Counted from the stretch's first letter, positions 52,240-62,508 are shown. The stretch: 64,000 bases of DNA from Paraspadella gotoi (GCA_051294375.1 CM119263.1:18934628-18998627); one strand, 5' to 3'. A program made the numbers and translations. Notes: a model not told the origin generated them from the letters alone.

Positions 52240-52240
<1 letters not shown>
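49220..52240. other. Intergenic, no supported gene; assembly joint at 49547
   Basis: CCTTCTATCTCTCATTCT and TCTCATTTCCCTGGCA occur on both sides of the 10-N gap 49547-49556, an unmerged overlap. A GC-rich patch lies at 50960-51150 within a 201-codon plus frame (50879-51484) that has no recognisable domain and ends in T-rich sequence. Short GGTCGGTCTGTC repeats lie at 51718-51750. Confidence 0.5.
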
Positions 52241-52242
<2 letters not shown>

Positions 52243-52331
<89 letters not shown>

Positions 52332-52926
52332 TCTTCCAACTCCTCTCCATTCTTTTCTTTCGCATAAATAAATGCAAAAAAATGCTTCACATGAAAGATT
52401 ACTATAATAGATTAAAAAACAAAGTTGAAAAAAAAGGTGATTTGGCTCAATGTTTTTCTTTTCCATTTTCAATTAACTTTTCCATTTATCCTCTTAAGTT
52501 TTCAAGCTTTTCTCAGTTTTCTGAGTTAACGCTTCCCCTTTTCAGTGAAGAAAGCCTGTTTCAATAATTGTATTCATATTGAATATTCAACGATAAGTTA
52601 AGTACGCTTAATTTGCAGACCGACGGATAGCCTTTTCTCTTTTTTTTNNNNNNNNNNNNNNNNNNNNNNNNNAAAATATATTTCTTGAATCATCCGCTCA
52701 TAAAGAGTTACTACTATTTACGGCAATAATTTATTTATTTATTATTTTATGTTTTTGGAAAGAGTCGGAAATGATAGCTTTTGGCGTTGAAAACATATTT
52801 TTTCAACATTTGCCATGTTTGGTAGCCAGTACACAAAGAGAAATCTGGAAAAAATGAATAATCACTTTCGATTGTTCGAAAAATAAAAAATGCTTCTGCG
52901 CCTTATTAAGGAGGAGAGAGAGAGAA

Positions 52927-52972
<46 letters not shown>

Positions 52973-53015
52973 AGGAGAGAGAGGAGGGGAGGAGAGAGAG
53001 AGAGAGGAGAGAGAC
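52243..53015. repeat. (CT)n tract (52243-52327) and (GA)n tract (52913-53015)
   Basis: Opposite-strand dinucleotide tracts with AT-rich DNA and a 25-N gap (52648-52672) between them. Confidence 0.93.
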
Positions 53016-53269
53016 AAAACACAACCTTCACGGATGGAGAATAAGCTAAATCTTGATCTTGATAACCATCAAATAAACAATTAGAACGAAGAATACTTAC
53101 AGAAAATTGTGAAGGGAAAAACGACGACGACAAAGTGACCGACGACAACGGGGTACAACCGCCGTCCGAAAGTGTTGTTGTTTGTTCGTTTTACAGGGAG
53201 CCGCTTTGTCTAAGAAGTTTTACTTACGACCGCCAGAGGCAGAAAGGGGAAAGAGTTGTAGGGAATGGG

Positions 53270-54010
53270 ACGGAGATTGGAGGAATGAAAGGGGAAAGGG
53301 GAGGGGAAAGGGAGATGGGGTGGAGGAGGAGAGAGAGAAAAAGAATGGAATAAGAGGAGGGAGGGTAAAGGGAAAGGAGAAGAATGGAAGAAAGGGAAAA
53401 TGAGGAGGAAAGGGAAAAGGATAATGGAAAAGAGGGAAGGAAAGGAAGTGAGGAGAGAAAAGTAGGAGGAAGGGAAGAGTGGGAGAAAGCGAAGAGGAAG
53501 GAAGAATGAGAATGGAAAGGGAAAGGAAGAAGAAGAGGAGGAAGGGAAATGAGGAGGAGGAAAGGAATGGAAAAGTGAGAGAAGAAAGGGAAAAGGAGAA
53601 GAAAAGAGGAGGAAAGGGAAATGGGGAGGAGAAAGGAAAGGAGTAGGAAAGGGAAGGGAGCGGAAAGGAAGGAAATGGGAGTAATGGAAAGTGAGAGGAA
53701 AGGAAAGGGGAGGAATGAAACTGAGAGGAAATGGAAAAAAATGAGGAAAGGAGAAAGGAAGAGAGGAAGGGAGGGAAAGGAAATGGGGAGGAAATCGAAA
53801 GGGGACGTAAATTAAACAGAGAGGAAATGGAAAAAAAAAGAGAAATGGAAAAGGGGAGGTAATAAAAAGTAAGGAATGGAAAAGAGAGAAAATGGAAAAG
53901 TGGAAGAAACTGAAAGGGTAGATAAGGAAAAGGGCGGCGTAGAAAAAATTAAAAGAAATTGAAAAGAGGAGGAGTGAAAAAGAGGAAAGAAAGAAAAAAG
54001 GAAGAAAGGA
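53270..54010. repeat. Polypurine tract, about 740 bp
   Basis: The plus strand is almost only G and A (GGAAAGGG, GAGGAGG, AATGGAAA), without a fixed repeat unit. The minus strand reads as a 278-codon Phe/Pro/Ser frame, an artefact of missing purine-containing stop codons on that strand. Confidence 0.9.
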
Positions 54011-54129
54011 CAAGGAAGGAATAAAGTAGATAGAATAATAATACATGTTTCGTTTGCGAAAAACTCGCCCAGCGGTTGCGTTCGCGCTGTTTATCGTTAC
54101 AGTTCTCCTTTGAACTCTCCTTGTATTTT

Positions 54130-54290
54130 CTTTCTTTTTTCATTCTTTTTATTCTAGTTTTTTTCTTTCTTTCATTCTTTCTTCTTTCTTTCTTTCTTTC
54201 TTCTTTCTTTCTTTCTTTCTTTCTTCTTCTTTCTTTCTTTCTTCTTTCTTTCTTCTTTCTTTCTTTCTTTTTTTTCATTGATTTGTTTCG
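54130..54290. repeat. (CTTT)n tetranucleotide tract
   Basis: TTCTTTCTTTCTTTC units with occasional TTCTTC slips. A second tract is at 55215-55330. Confidence 0.93.
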
Positions 54291-54539
54291 ACTGGTATTT
54301 TGTTTCTGCCCTTCCCTCGACCACTTTTGAAAAAAAAAACAACCGAAAAAACACAAAAAAAAAAAAAATAAAATAAAATAGAGCAGAAGGTAAAGCGAAA
54401 AAGGCGGAAAAATAATATATGGTTCGTTTCGTTGGGAAATTGGCCATTACTGTCAAAATCGACCTGTGTGGAACAAAGTATAATTAAAAAAAATAAAATT
54501 TCGTCAAAACGTTTGATCTTCTGTTTTGAAGAATTATAT

Positions 54540-54840
54540 ACGACAAGAAGGAAACAAAGAGAAGAAGAACGAATTCAAATCAAAACCAGGACCAGATAAA
54601 TAAAGAAGAACCAATCAAGAAGAGACCAATCAAATAAAAAAGAAGAATCATATCCAATCAAGAAGAAGAATTAATCAAATGCAAAACAAGGAACGATATC
54701 AAATCAAAAAGAAGAACGCAATCAAGAATAAGAACTAATCAAATCAAAACAAGAACAAGAACAAATCAAAAAAGAGAACAAATCAAAAAAAGAAGAACAA
54801 TCAAGAAGAGGAAGAAATCAAATCAAAAAGTTGGGGGGAA
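54540..54840. repeat. Degenerate A/G/C repeat of AATCAAA and AGAAGAA words
   Basis: Words such as CAATCAAGAAGA and AATCAAATCAAAA recur irregularly, with pyrimidines almost restricted to the TC of ATCAA. No reading frame is preserved. Confidence 0.75.
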
Positions 54841-55084
54841 AAAAAAAGAAACAGTTCGAATTTGAACGATAAATCTTGACTGACTTCCCCGCCCCCACAC
54901 ACACAAGAACCAAAAGCTGTTTACTTAAAAACATTTATTTATGTAGGAGACTCTGAGTTCCTTTGACCTTGTTATCGTCGTTTCACTCATTTCATAGAAG
55001 TTGCATCCGTGATTACGTGAACAGATGTCGACGCAAAAGAATTTCAAAAACAATCAACGAAAATATGAATTAACTGGTTCCTCG

Positions 55085-55233
55085 GGCGAGGATGAGAGTG
55101 ATGAGAGAGAAGAGATGTGAGAGAGAGAGAGAGAGAGAGAGATGAGGAGGAGAGAGAGAGGGAATTCTCTTAATCTTTGCCTTTTCTTTATCTATTTTTT
55201 TCCTTCTATAATTTCTTTCTTTCTTTCTTCTTT

Positions 55234-55265
<32 letters not shown>

Positions 55266-55269
55266 TTCT

Positions 55270-55305
<36 letters not shown>

Positions 55306-55490
55306 TTTCTTTTTTATATTTTTTCTTTCTTTCTTCTCACTTAACATTTTTCTCTATCTTCTTACTCGAGGTTGTTTCTTCTTCTCCATTTTCCTTGTTT
55401 CAAAACCTTTGCTTGCAAATGTAATATGAGCGTCCTTTCCCCAAGGAATACCAATTCCTCTCCTCTCTTCTCTCTCTCTCTCTCTTCTCT

Positions 55491-55530
<40 letters not shown>

Positions 55531-56215
55531 TCTTTCTCTGTGTATTCCGCCACAGGTTCAATTTTCGTTGCTGATAAAAGCTTTCGTTATTAAATTTACT
55601 CTTTTTTTTATGTTATCATCTTTCGGCTTCCCTTTTCGCAAACAGGAAACGGCACGAATGTCCCCATCTCATTCCTGCGGGAGAATAGAGAGAGGAGAGA
55701 GACCGAGAGAGAGAGGAGGAGGAGAGAGGAGCAGAGAGAGAGATGAGAGAAGGAGGAGGAAAGAGAGGAGAGAGAGTGAGGAGAGAGAGGAGAGGACACT
55801 CTCCCTGTCCTCGTCTTTCGCCCCATCATCGCAGGCTTCCTTCTAATAGCGACTTTTCAACCACAAAAATGAAACAACATTGAGAAGGAGAAAAGAAAAG
55901 GTCGGGAAGGGAAAGATGTTGGGAGGAAGAGACAGAAGAGAGGAGAAGAGGAAAGAACGAGAGGGGAGAGAGAGATGAGGGGAGAAGAGAGGAGAGATAA
56001 AAGGAAAGAAGCCAGAAGAGAGACACAGAGGAGAGAGTCTCTTCTGTCAGCCGGGGTTCCAAGAGACTGATTGGTTGTTAGAAGGGTCATCCTTCTTTGG
56101 CCAGTTCTCTCTTCCTCTCTCTCTCTCTCTCTCTCTCTTACTTCTCTCTCTCTCTCTTCCTCTTTCTCTCTCTCTCTCTCTCTCTCTCGGCTCTCTCCTC
56201 TCTCTCTCTCTCTTT
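55085..56215. repeat. Cluster of GA and CT tracts
   Basis: GA at 55085-55161, CTTT at 55215-55330, CT at 55457-55533, GA at 55685-55795 and 55920-56040, CT at 56108-56215. Open frames in this cluster are repeat translations, and no gene is supported. Confidence 0.9.
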
Positions 56216-56389
56216 ATCTTTCGTTTTCTTTAAAAATTAAACGCAGGAAAACTTGTTTTTTCTCTTCGGCTTTGGAAAGCAAGTTTTTTTTTTTGCTCGT
56301 TTTTTTCCAAACATTGGGTTTCACCGAATCTGCATAATGTTCTGGTCTCAGAAGCACATGGGTTTGGGTTTGTCCAGTTGGACTAAAAA

Positions 56390-56600
56390 AATTAATAAAG
56401 CTATTTAATTAATGAATGAATAATTTTATATTGGTTGTACCCAATTTCACGGGAAATTTCAGCTCTCTTGTATTTTGATCTAGGTGCGGACAGTACAAAA
56501 GGTATTCCCGATCTGCCTAATACCTGCCTTTTAAAGTATGGTCTTTTCATAACAAATTGAAACATCTCTGAATATTTCACTCATGATAGAAGCAAGTTAC
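56390..56600 (+). mobile_element. Dispersed repeat, modules A then B
   Basis: AATTTTATATTGGTTGTACC (module A end) is followed directly by TTCAGCTCTCTTGTATTTTG and ATTCCCGATCTGCC (module B). Both are diverged relatives of 43654-43990 but joined in the reverse order. Confidence 0.5.
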
Positions 56601-57027
56601 TCTGTAAGACGCGTTCGTGACATAAACCAAGGACTCTTCATAGCCATATAAAGCTATCATAGAAAACTCTCCTGCTCTCCTTCTCCATCTTCCTCTCTCT
56701 TGCTCAGTGCGTCATCGTCTTCTACTTTCACAGCGCTGATCCCCTAGCGGTCTTCCTCTCAAAGTCCCACAAACCCACGTACCCATTGCTCCATTTCCGC
56801 GCTCTCAAGTTAATTTGTTCCCTTGCTCATTTCCCGTTCAAGAATTTGAGTCGCGCAAAGGACTCGAACCCAGTTTCTCCTTTCTCGTTGATCGCATGCC
56901 GTTTCTAACGCGATCTTTGCACTCTCGGCTTGTTCTTTTGTTCGCCCCCAACCCACTCATACACTCTCTTTGTACTCTCTTTACACTCTCCTCGATATAT
57001 GCCTTGATTCTACTGTTAAGACTTGTC

Positions 57028-57743
57028 CCCCCCCTCTTCTCTCCTTTTCTCTTCCCTTTCCTCGTTCACTCCCTTCCTCTTTTTTCTCCCATCAATCCTC
57101 TCATCAACTCCTTTCCTCTTTCTTTTTTCCCTTTTTTTTCCCCTTTTTTTCCCTTTTTCTTTTCCTCGCTTTTGTTTCAGTCTCGATCCTTTCCTCTCCG
57201 ACTCCGCCCCCGCGGGAAGGACCTTCCCTTTATCTTCTTCTTCCTCCTTCTTTCCTCCTTTTCTTCCTTTACTCTTCTTCCTCTTCTTCCTCGCCCTCTC
57301 AGCAGTCATCAGAGTCCTCCTCTTCCTCTTCCTCGGCCTCTTCCTCCTCTTTCTCCTCCTTTCTCATTCGTATTCCTCCCCTGTCTCCCTCCCCTCGTTC
57401 TCGTCCTGTCATCTTCCCGGGATATCATCAGTAGAATTGCTTCTGCCTCTGGAAATCTTCCTCCTCTTTCACTTTCCTTACTTTAACCTTCTTCTTTTTT
57501 ACTTTTTTCTTTCTTTCGAGCCTCTTTATCTCTCTCTCTCTCTCNNNNNNNNNNNNNNNNNNNNNNNNNNNNNNNNNNNNNNNNNNNNNNNNNNNNNNNN
57601 NNNNNNNNNNNNNNNNNNNNNNNNNNNNNNNNNNNNNNNNNNNNNNNNNNNNNNNNNNNNNNNNNNNNNNNNNNNNNNNNNNNNNNNNNNNNNNNNNNNN
57701 NNNNNNNNNNNNNNNNNNNNNNNNNNNNNNNNNNNNNNNNNNN
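57028..57743. repeat. Polypyrimidine region running into a gap
   Basis: C/T-rich sequence at 57028-57440 and a (CT)n run at 57530-57544 continue into N at 57545-57743. Frames of up to 300 codons on plus here are Ser/Phe/Leu/Pro-rich artefacts. Confidence 0.85.
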
Positions 57744-59053
57744 GCATTTCTTATGTTCTTCCTACTTTTTCTCGATTTGAATCATTTTCACTTTACATTC
57801 GCTCCTCTTACGCCCCCCTAGTCCCCCCCTGCAAACTCAGGGGCGGCGAATTAGATCCGAGCTTCGAGAATAAAAAAAAAAGTAAAAAGAAAAGTGAAAA
57901 CCAATCAAAACTTCGTCACTCGTAATTCATTGCGTCCGTAGTTGCTTAGAAACGGCGGCAGTCGCGTCTCGTCGTCACTGGTATACTAATCTCCCCACGT
58001 CGCAGATGTTTCCTCTTTTTTTTTCTTCAGTTTTCCCGCAGCTCGATTGAATTAAATTTTTTTTTCTTTTACATATAAACCATTTTAAACATACAACGAG
58101 AAAAAAAATAATGATATTACTACTCGGATGTAACGTTTCATGGAGTGAAAAGAAATGAGAATCGAATTTGATAGAAGAACTGAGTCTCGCGGGAGAAAAG
58201 TGGCTTTTGTTCCTTTCAACTCAATCGTTTCTCTCTCTTTTGTTTCTCTCCTTCATCCTTGACACACTTACCAACTTTCTCTCTCTCTCNNNNNNNNNNN
58301 NNNNNNNNNNNNNNNNNNNNNNNNNNNNNNNNNNNNNNNNNNNNNNNNNNNNNNNNNNNNNNNNNNNNNNNNNNNNNNNNNNNNNNNNNNNNNNNNNNNN
58401 NNNNNNNNNNNNNNNNNNNNNNNNNNNNNNNNNNNNNNNNNNNNNNNNNNNNNNNNNNNNNNNNNNNNNNNNNNNNNNNNNNNNNNNNNNNNNNNNNNNN
58501 NNNNNNNNNNNNNNNNNNNNNNNNNNNNNNNNNNNNNNNNNNNNNNNNNNNNNNNNNNNNNNNNNNNNNNNNNNNNNNNNNNNNNNNNNNNNNNNNNNNN
58601 NNNNNNNNNNNNNNNNNNNNNNNNNNNNNNNNNNNNNNNNNNNNNNNNNNNNNNNNNNNNNNNNNNNNNNNNNNNNNNNNNNNNNNNNNNNNNNNNNNNN
58701 NNNNNNNNNNNNNNNNNNNNNNNNNNNNNNNNNNNNNNNNNNNNNNNNNNNNNNNNNNNNNNNNNNNNNNNNNNNNNNNNNNNNNNNNNNNNNTCTTTGT
58801 CACTGGCATAGCTAATGTGAAGTTGCGAATTAACCTGCCGTTTAAAGAGCTTTGTAAAAGATATAAAAATATAAATTTAAAAGCACATCAATTTTACTGT
58901 AACAAAATCTATTTTAGAAACGAGATTTTGACATTTTATGTCAATCAACGTTCACCAGAGTCATCTCTAAAACGTATCTATATTCTATAATAACAACAAC
59001 AAAATTGAAACGATTTCTCGCTTTTTCTTTTTTCTGCTTTTCTTTCGGGTCTT
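57744..59053. other. Intergenic with a 504-N gap
   Basis: No gene seen. The gap is 58290-58793, entered from a (CT)n run. An imperfect X-box-like GTTGCTTAGAAAC lies at 57941-57953. Confidence 0.5.
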
Positions 59054-59944
59054 TCACACGTTAAGTCCTTTGAAAACCGAATTATGATACTTTTCTTTGA
59101 GCATTTTTTTCTTGTTTCGCTCTGCTTTGCCCTTTTTCAGTTGCCTTTCTCCTGCTTTACTTCTATTTCCGTCGTTTTCTTTATAAAGAATCTGTTTCTT
59201 CACTTCTGCAGCTGGAATCGAGAACCCGGCGGTGTGTTCGGAGAAATCAACCGAAAGGAAGTCGTCGTTCGCGTGGCTGCTGCTGCTGCCGCTGCTGGTG
59301 ATGATGTTGTTTAGACTTTCTTCATGGGCATCTTCTAGGAGCATAACGCCGTCAACTGACTCTGGGGTTGCGTCGACAGAGCGCGAGGCGGCGTCGGCAG
59401 AGTCGGCAGAGTCGGCCGAGGAGAATACAGAAAAGGGAAAATTTTCAAATTTGGTTCCCGCGTTTCGATCGCAGTCTCTTCCCAAATTTCCTGCGCAATC
59501 GCAGCGAAATAGCAGCACCGTCTTGGCGACGCAGCGACCCATTCGGCAGCAGCCTATCGGGTCGCAGCGACCGAGCGAGGACCGATCATTCTTTCGAGTG
59601 GGCGTTTCTTCATCCAACTGCAATGGCAACCGGACGTCCGAGCCGGACGGTCTCCAATAAGGCCGAACACGAATCTCGCAGTACGCATCTTTGAGAGAAA
59701 AGACAATTTTTGATAAAAAAACAAAAAAACAAATTTAAAATTATCAGTCTTTCATTATAAACAAACCTTCGCTTCCGAAGAAACATCGATGCTCGACCCG
59801 CGCGTCCTTCAAGTTGCACGCTCCCCGGATGTGGGGGTGAGATGATGTGGTTGAACTGATGGATGACGTATGAGAGGGAAGAAGAGAGAAGAGAGGGTGG
59901 GAGAAGGCAGAAGGAACGAGGAAGAGGAGAAAGAGAAGAGACAT
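59054..59944 (-). CDS. Gene B: secreted EGF-like protein, two-exon model, about 270 aa
   Basis: Model: ATG at 59944, exon 1 59944-59767, intron 59766-59689 (78 bp, donor GAAG|GTTTGT, acceptor CTTTTCTCTCAAAG), exon 2 59688-59054 ending TGA. Residues 1-15 (MSLLFLLFLVPSAFS) look like a signal peptide. A degenerate EGF follows with only Cys43, Cys54 and Cys63. A linker (64-100) leads to a full EGF with Cys101, 106, 112, 122, 124 and 132 (spacing 4-5-9-1-7). The tail is Ser/Asp-rich, then Lys-rich (about 235-262). The split codon lies in the last loop of the first EGF, at the same codon and phase as in gene A, so the two are paralogues. Start is uncertain: exon 1 is CT-rich and could instead be a long pyrimidine tract ending at CATCCATCAG. 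Exon 2 is the firmer part. A plus-strand frame over the same region (59232-59660) has no domain. Confidence 0.55.
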
Positions 59945-60003
59945 GTTTGCCTTGACTGTCTCAAGTTTTTCTTTTTGTCGTTGAACAAAGTCGTTTCCAC
60001 TTT

Positions 60004-60018
60004 TATTTATACTTATCT
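60004..60018 (-). promoter_or_regulatory. TATA box or splice acceptor upstream of gene B
   Basis: On the minus strand TATAAATA (60011-60004) lies about 60 bp before the gene B ATG. Immediately upstream, CATTTTCTTTTTGCAG (AG at 60018-60017) is an excellent splice acceptor. From that acceptor to the ATG the frame is open and continuous. The site could be the core promoter of gene B, a cis-splice acceptor joining gene A to gene B, or a trans-splice acceptor. Confidence 0.4.
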
Positions 60019-60296
60019 GCAAAAAGAAAATGAATGTCACAATGATACAAAATCCCGATTGCTAAGATGTACGAATCTATATGATGGAGACCATTCTCTG
60101 AGGAACATCATCTAAAAGACTTATTGATCGCCGATGCATATTGTTCATTATAAGTAAAACTCTTCTAGTAAGGTCGTAATTAATTTGGTAGTTAATAACA
60201 GTAAACACAGTATACAGTAACAGTATATACATTGTTGGAAACTTGGAATATTAAGAATCGCATCCATCATTACGAATGTAGCAAAAGAAAGACAAG

Positions 60297-60434
60297 TCAC
60301 TCCATCGTGAGAATCGGCAAAAGAAGGATGAGGTTGACGACGACGAAGAGACTCCACAGATGAGCGCAGATTATCCCCACAAACATCCGCGCCGCCATCC
60401 ACTTCGAACGGCGTCGACGGCGCCGTTCCTGCTC
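60297..60434 (-). other. Hydrophobic C-terminal tail frame, one base out of phase with gene A
   Basis: Directly after the gene A TGA, the +1 frame reads a basic cluster (ERRRRRRSKW) and then about 25 hydrophobic residues (MFVGIICAHLWSLFVVV and NLILLLPIL), with a stop three residues later. A tail of this kind would suit a membrane anchor or a GPI signal. The basic cluster before the hydrophobic part is unusual for a type I protein. A one-base assembly error would join it to the EGF domain. Confidence 0.4.
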
Positions 60435-60570
60435 AAACGATCCACTTCCTGGCGACGCCGTCGCAATGCGGACCCGAGGCGCCGAGTTGACAGGCGCAGA
60501 AACGAAAAGGCTGCTCGAGGGAGTCGACAACCCTTTCCAAGCACACCCCGCCGTTGCGACAAAAATCCTC
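60433..60570 (-). CDS. Gene A, 3' part: fourth EGF domain and stop
   Basis: After the gap the frame continues EDFCRNGGVC, then a long loop, CAC and GASGPHC: the last five cysteines of an EGF module with spacing 5-14-1-8. The first cysteine must lie in the N-gap 60571-61063. The frame ends 10 codons after the domain at TGA (60433). Given the stated gap length it is in the same frame as the upstream exon, but gap lengths are estimates. A weak phase-0 donor (ATC|GTTTGA) overlaps the stop, so splicing past it is possible. Confidence 0.65.
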   Translation of the reverse strand, partial: EDFCRNGGVCLERVVDSLEQPFRFCACQLGASGPHCDGVARKWIV

Positions 60571-61063
60571 NNNNNNNNNNNNNNNNNNNNNNNNNNNNNN
60601 NNNNNNNNNNNNNNNNNNNNNNNNNNNNNNNNNNNNNNNNNNNNNNNNNNNNNNNNNNNNNNNNNNNNNNNNNNNNNNNNNNNNNNNNNNNNNNNNNNNN
60701 NNNNNNNNNNNNNNNNNNNNNNNNNNNNNNNNNNNNNNNNNNNNNNNNNNNNNNNNNNNNNNNNNNNNNNNNNNNNNNNNNNNNNNNNNNNNNNNNNNNN
60801 NNNNNNNNNNNNNNNNNNNNNNNNNNNNNNNNNNNNNNNNNNNNNNNNNNNNNNNNNNNNNNNNNNNNNNNNNNNNNNNNNNNNNNNNNNNNNNNNNNNN
60901 NNNNNNNNNNNNNNNNNNNNNNNNNNNNNNNNNNNNNNNNNNNNNNNNNNNNNNNNNNNNNNNNNNNNNNNNNNNNNNNNNNNNNNNNNNNNNNNNNNNN
61001 NNNNNNNNNNNNNNNNNNNNNNNNNNNNNNNNNNNNNNNNNNNNNNNNNNNNNNNNNNNNNNN
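60571..61063. other. Assembly gap inside gene A
   Basis: 493 N between the Ser/Thr/Ala-rich stalk and the fourth EGF. It probably hides coding sequence and possibly further EGF modules or an intron. Confidence 0.95.
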
Positions 61064-61769
61064 GATTGGTTAACTTCAACCTTGAAGAGATGATTGACTG
61101 TGTGAAAAGCCGCTTCCGCCGTCGGAGTCAATTCAGTGAAAGCGTCGGTTCGGGCGCGTGAAGAAGCATTGGTGGAAAAGCCTGTGGCAGCGGTACTAGA
61201 GATGAAAGCTTCAGTGACAGTGTCGGTGAAGCCGACGTCGACAGAAGCGTTGGCAGATGCAATGGTGGAACCTTTGGACAAAGAATCAATGAAGGCATTG
61301 GTGTCGGAGACGGCAGAAACGTTGGCCGAAAGAGCTGATGCATAGGTGGAAGCATTATGAAAAGCGTTGGCTGTGGCGGTGGCGGTGGCGGTAGCGGTGG
61401 CGGTGACGGGGGCGGCGGCGGGGGCGGCCGTGGTCGGAACTTCGACGTCGCTGGACTCAGCAGACGTCATCGGTAAAATCGTCATCCGCTGACACTCTTT
61501 CCCTTCGTATCCTTCGTCGCAGTCGCATCGACGCCGGAACCGATCGACGATGACGCAGACGCCGACTCCGTGGCAGAAAACCCGCGGGCAGAACCGGCTC
61601 CAAATGGGCGGTCGAAAGTGATCGGGCAGAGCGAAGGGATAATGGGTCCGCGGCGGGCTTGGCCGAAGATAATCCATCGACATCGGATTCCAAGGAAGGC
61701 AGGGTCGGCCGAAGCGACAGGGCAGATGGTCGGGCGATGGAGGGACCAAGCCGGGCTGGCAGAAGGGAG
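61064..61769 (-). CDS. Gene A, middle exon: end of EGF2, linker, EGF3, mucin-like stalk
   Basis: The acceptor CCATTCTCCGCAG ends at 61770. The exon completes EGF2 with APFC, which gives the canonical 8 residues between its last two cysteines. A 56-residue Pro-rich linker with two cysteines (CRFGRPC) follows. EGF3 is next, with spacing 4-5-9-1-8 (CPRVFCHGVGVC, then CDCDEGYEGKEC). About 140 residues rich in Ala, Thr and Ser come after it, with several NXS/T sites (NAS, NVS) and a TATATATATATA run from a GCCACC microsatellite, a stalk typical of O-glycosylated surface proteins. The protein is probably extracellular. The family is not identifiable beyond EGF-like. The exon runs into the gap at 61063. 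Confidence 0.7.
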
Positions 61770-62292
61770 CTGCGGAGAATGGGAAGGCAGAGAGGGCGAA
61801 GGGTGGATTTGAGCGAATGAAATCTTTCAGGTGGTGAAGACAAATGAGAAAATATTGTGGAATAAATTCACGTACGATTCGCNNNNNNNNNNAGGGTAAT
61901 TTAAATACGTCCTTGCCAGAAGACGAGTTACTTAAAAAAGAAGGGTGAGTTGGGAAAACTGCGAAGGTTCATCTGAGTCATTCCTTTCTTTCTTTTTATG
62001 TCATCAAATTCATTGAGTGTAAACAGTACATAGGTAAGTAGATATATTATTAAAAATACAGATCTCTTAATGTCAGATAATTTATCACCGTAAGCATCGA
62101 TTTATAAATAATTATTGTTAATTACGTATGTACATTATTAGACATTATTTGATCCGCAATATCTTTTTCAAACGTTATTTTTTCATGTATAACATGAATA
62201 AAACGATTAAAAAAACATGAATAACGTTATTTTTTGTAAATAACATTCCGAAAAGCTAAAAACGCGAATCGATCACGTCAAACGCCAATCAC
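61770..62292 (-). other. Intron of gene A (phase 1)
   Basis: Donor GCGG|GTGATT at 62293/62292 and acceptor CCGCAG at 61770. Joining here restores a perfect EGF cysteine pattern, strong evidence for the junction. The intron is AT-rich and contains a 10-N gap (61883-61892). AT content is much higher than in the exons. Confidence 0.8.
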
Positions 62293-62508
62293 CCGCGAAA
62301 CCGTAAGCGCAGCGGCAAGTCGCTTTTCCGTCAATGACGTGACACGTTCCCCGGAAGTGACACGTGTCCATTCGACACTCCCTTGCCACGCCGCACCTTT
62401 CCCCGCCGAATCCGTCCGGACAGACGCACCGGAAGTGACGAGGCGCCGGAGCGTCGAGACACACGCCCCCGTTGGCGCAGGGATGCGTGGCGCAAGGGTG
62501 CGTGTGAA
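62293..62508 (-). CDS. Gene A, upstream exon: EGF1 and most of EGF2 (5' end unclear)
   Basis: The frame reads CATHPCANGGVC, a 10-residue loop, CVCPDGFGGERC: a complete EGF with spacing 4-5-10-1-8. Then come CRMDTCHFRGTC and a CRC pair of the second EGF, whose last cysteine is in the next exon. GC-rich codons contrast with the AT-rich intron. Upstream lies a long pyrimidine tract (about 62510-62555), as before an exon, but no AG is present between it and the first cysteine. The acceptor must therefore be miscalled or lie elsewhere. Earlier exons, including the signal peptide, were not found and may lie in the gap 62569-62751 or beyond the window. Confidence 0.7.

Noticed and set aside
53210-54046. 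278-codon minus frame
   Set aside because: Phe/Pro/Ser low complexity from a polypurine tract that lacks stop codons on that strand.
56855-56880. GGTTCGAGTCC on minus, tRNA B-box-like
   Set aside because: Flanking bases do not pair into a T-arm, and no A-box or acceptor stem is found.
56815-57925. Plus frames up to 300 codons
   Set aside because: Pyrimidine-rich DNA and unknown bases. No domain or codon bias.
59232-59660. 142-codon plus frame with a Leu-rich start, opposite gene B
   Set aside because: The minus strand has the EGF cysteine pattern and matching splice sites. The plus frame looks like its shadow.
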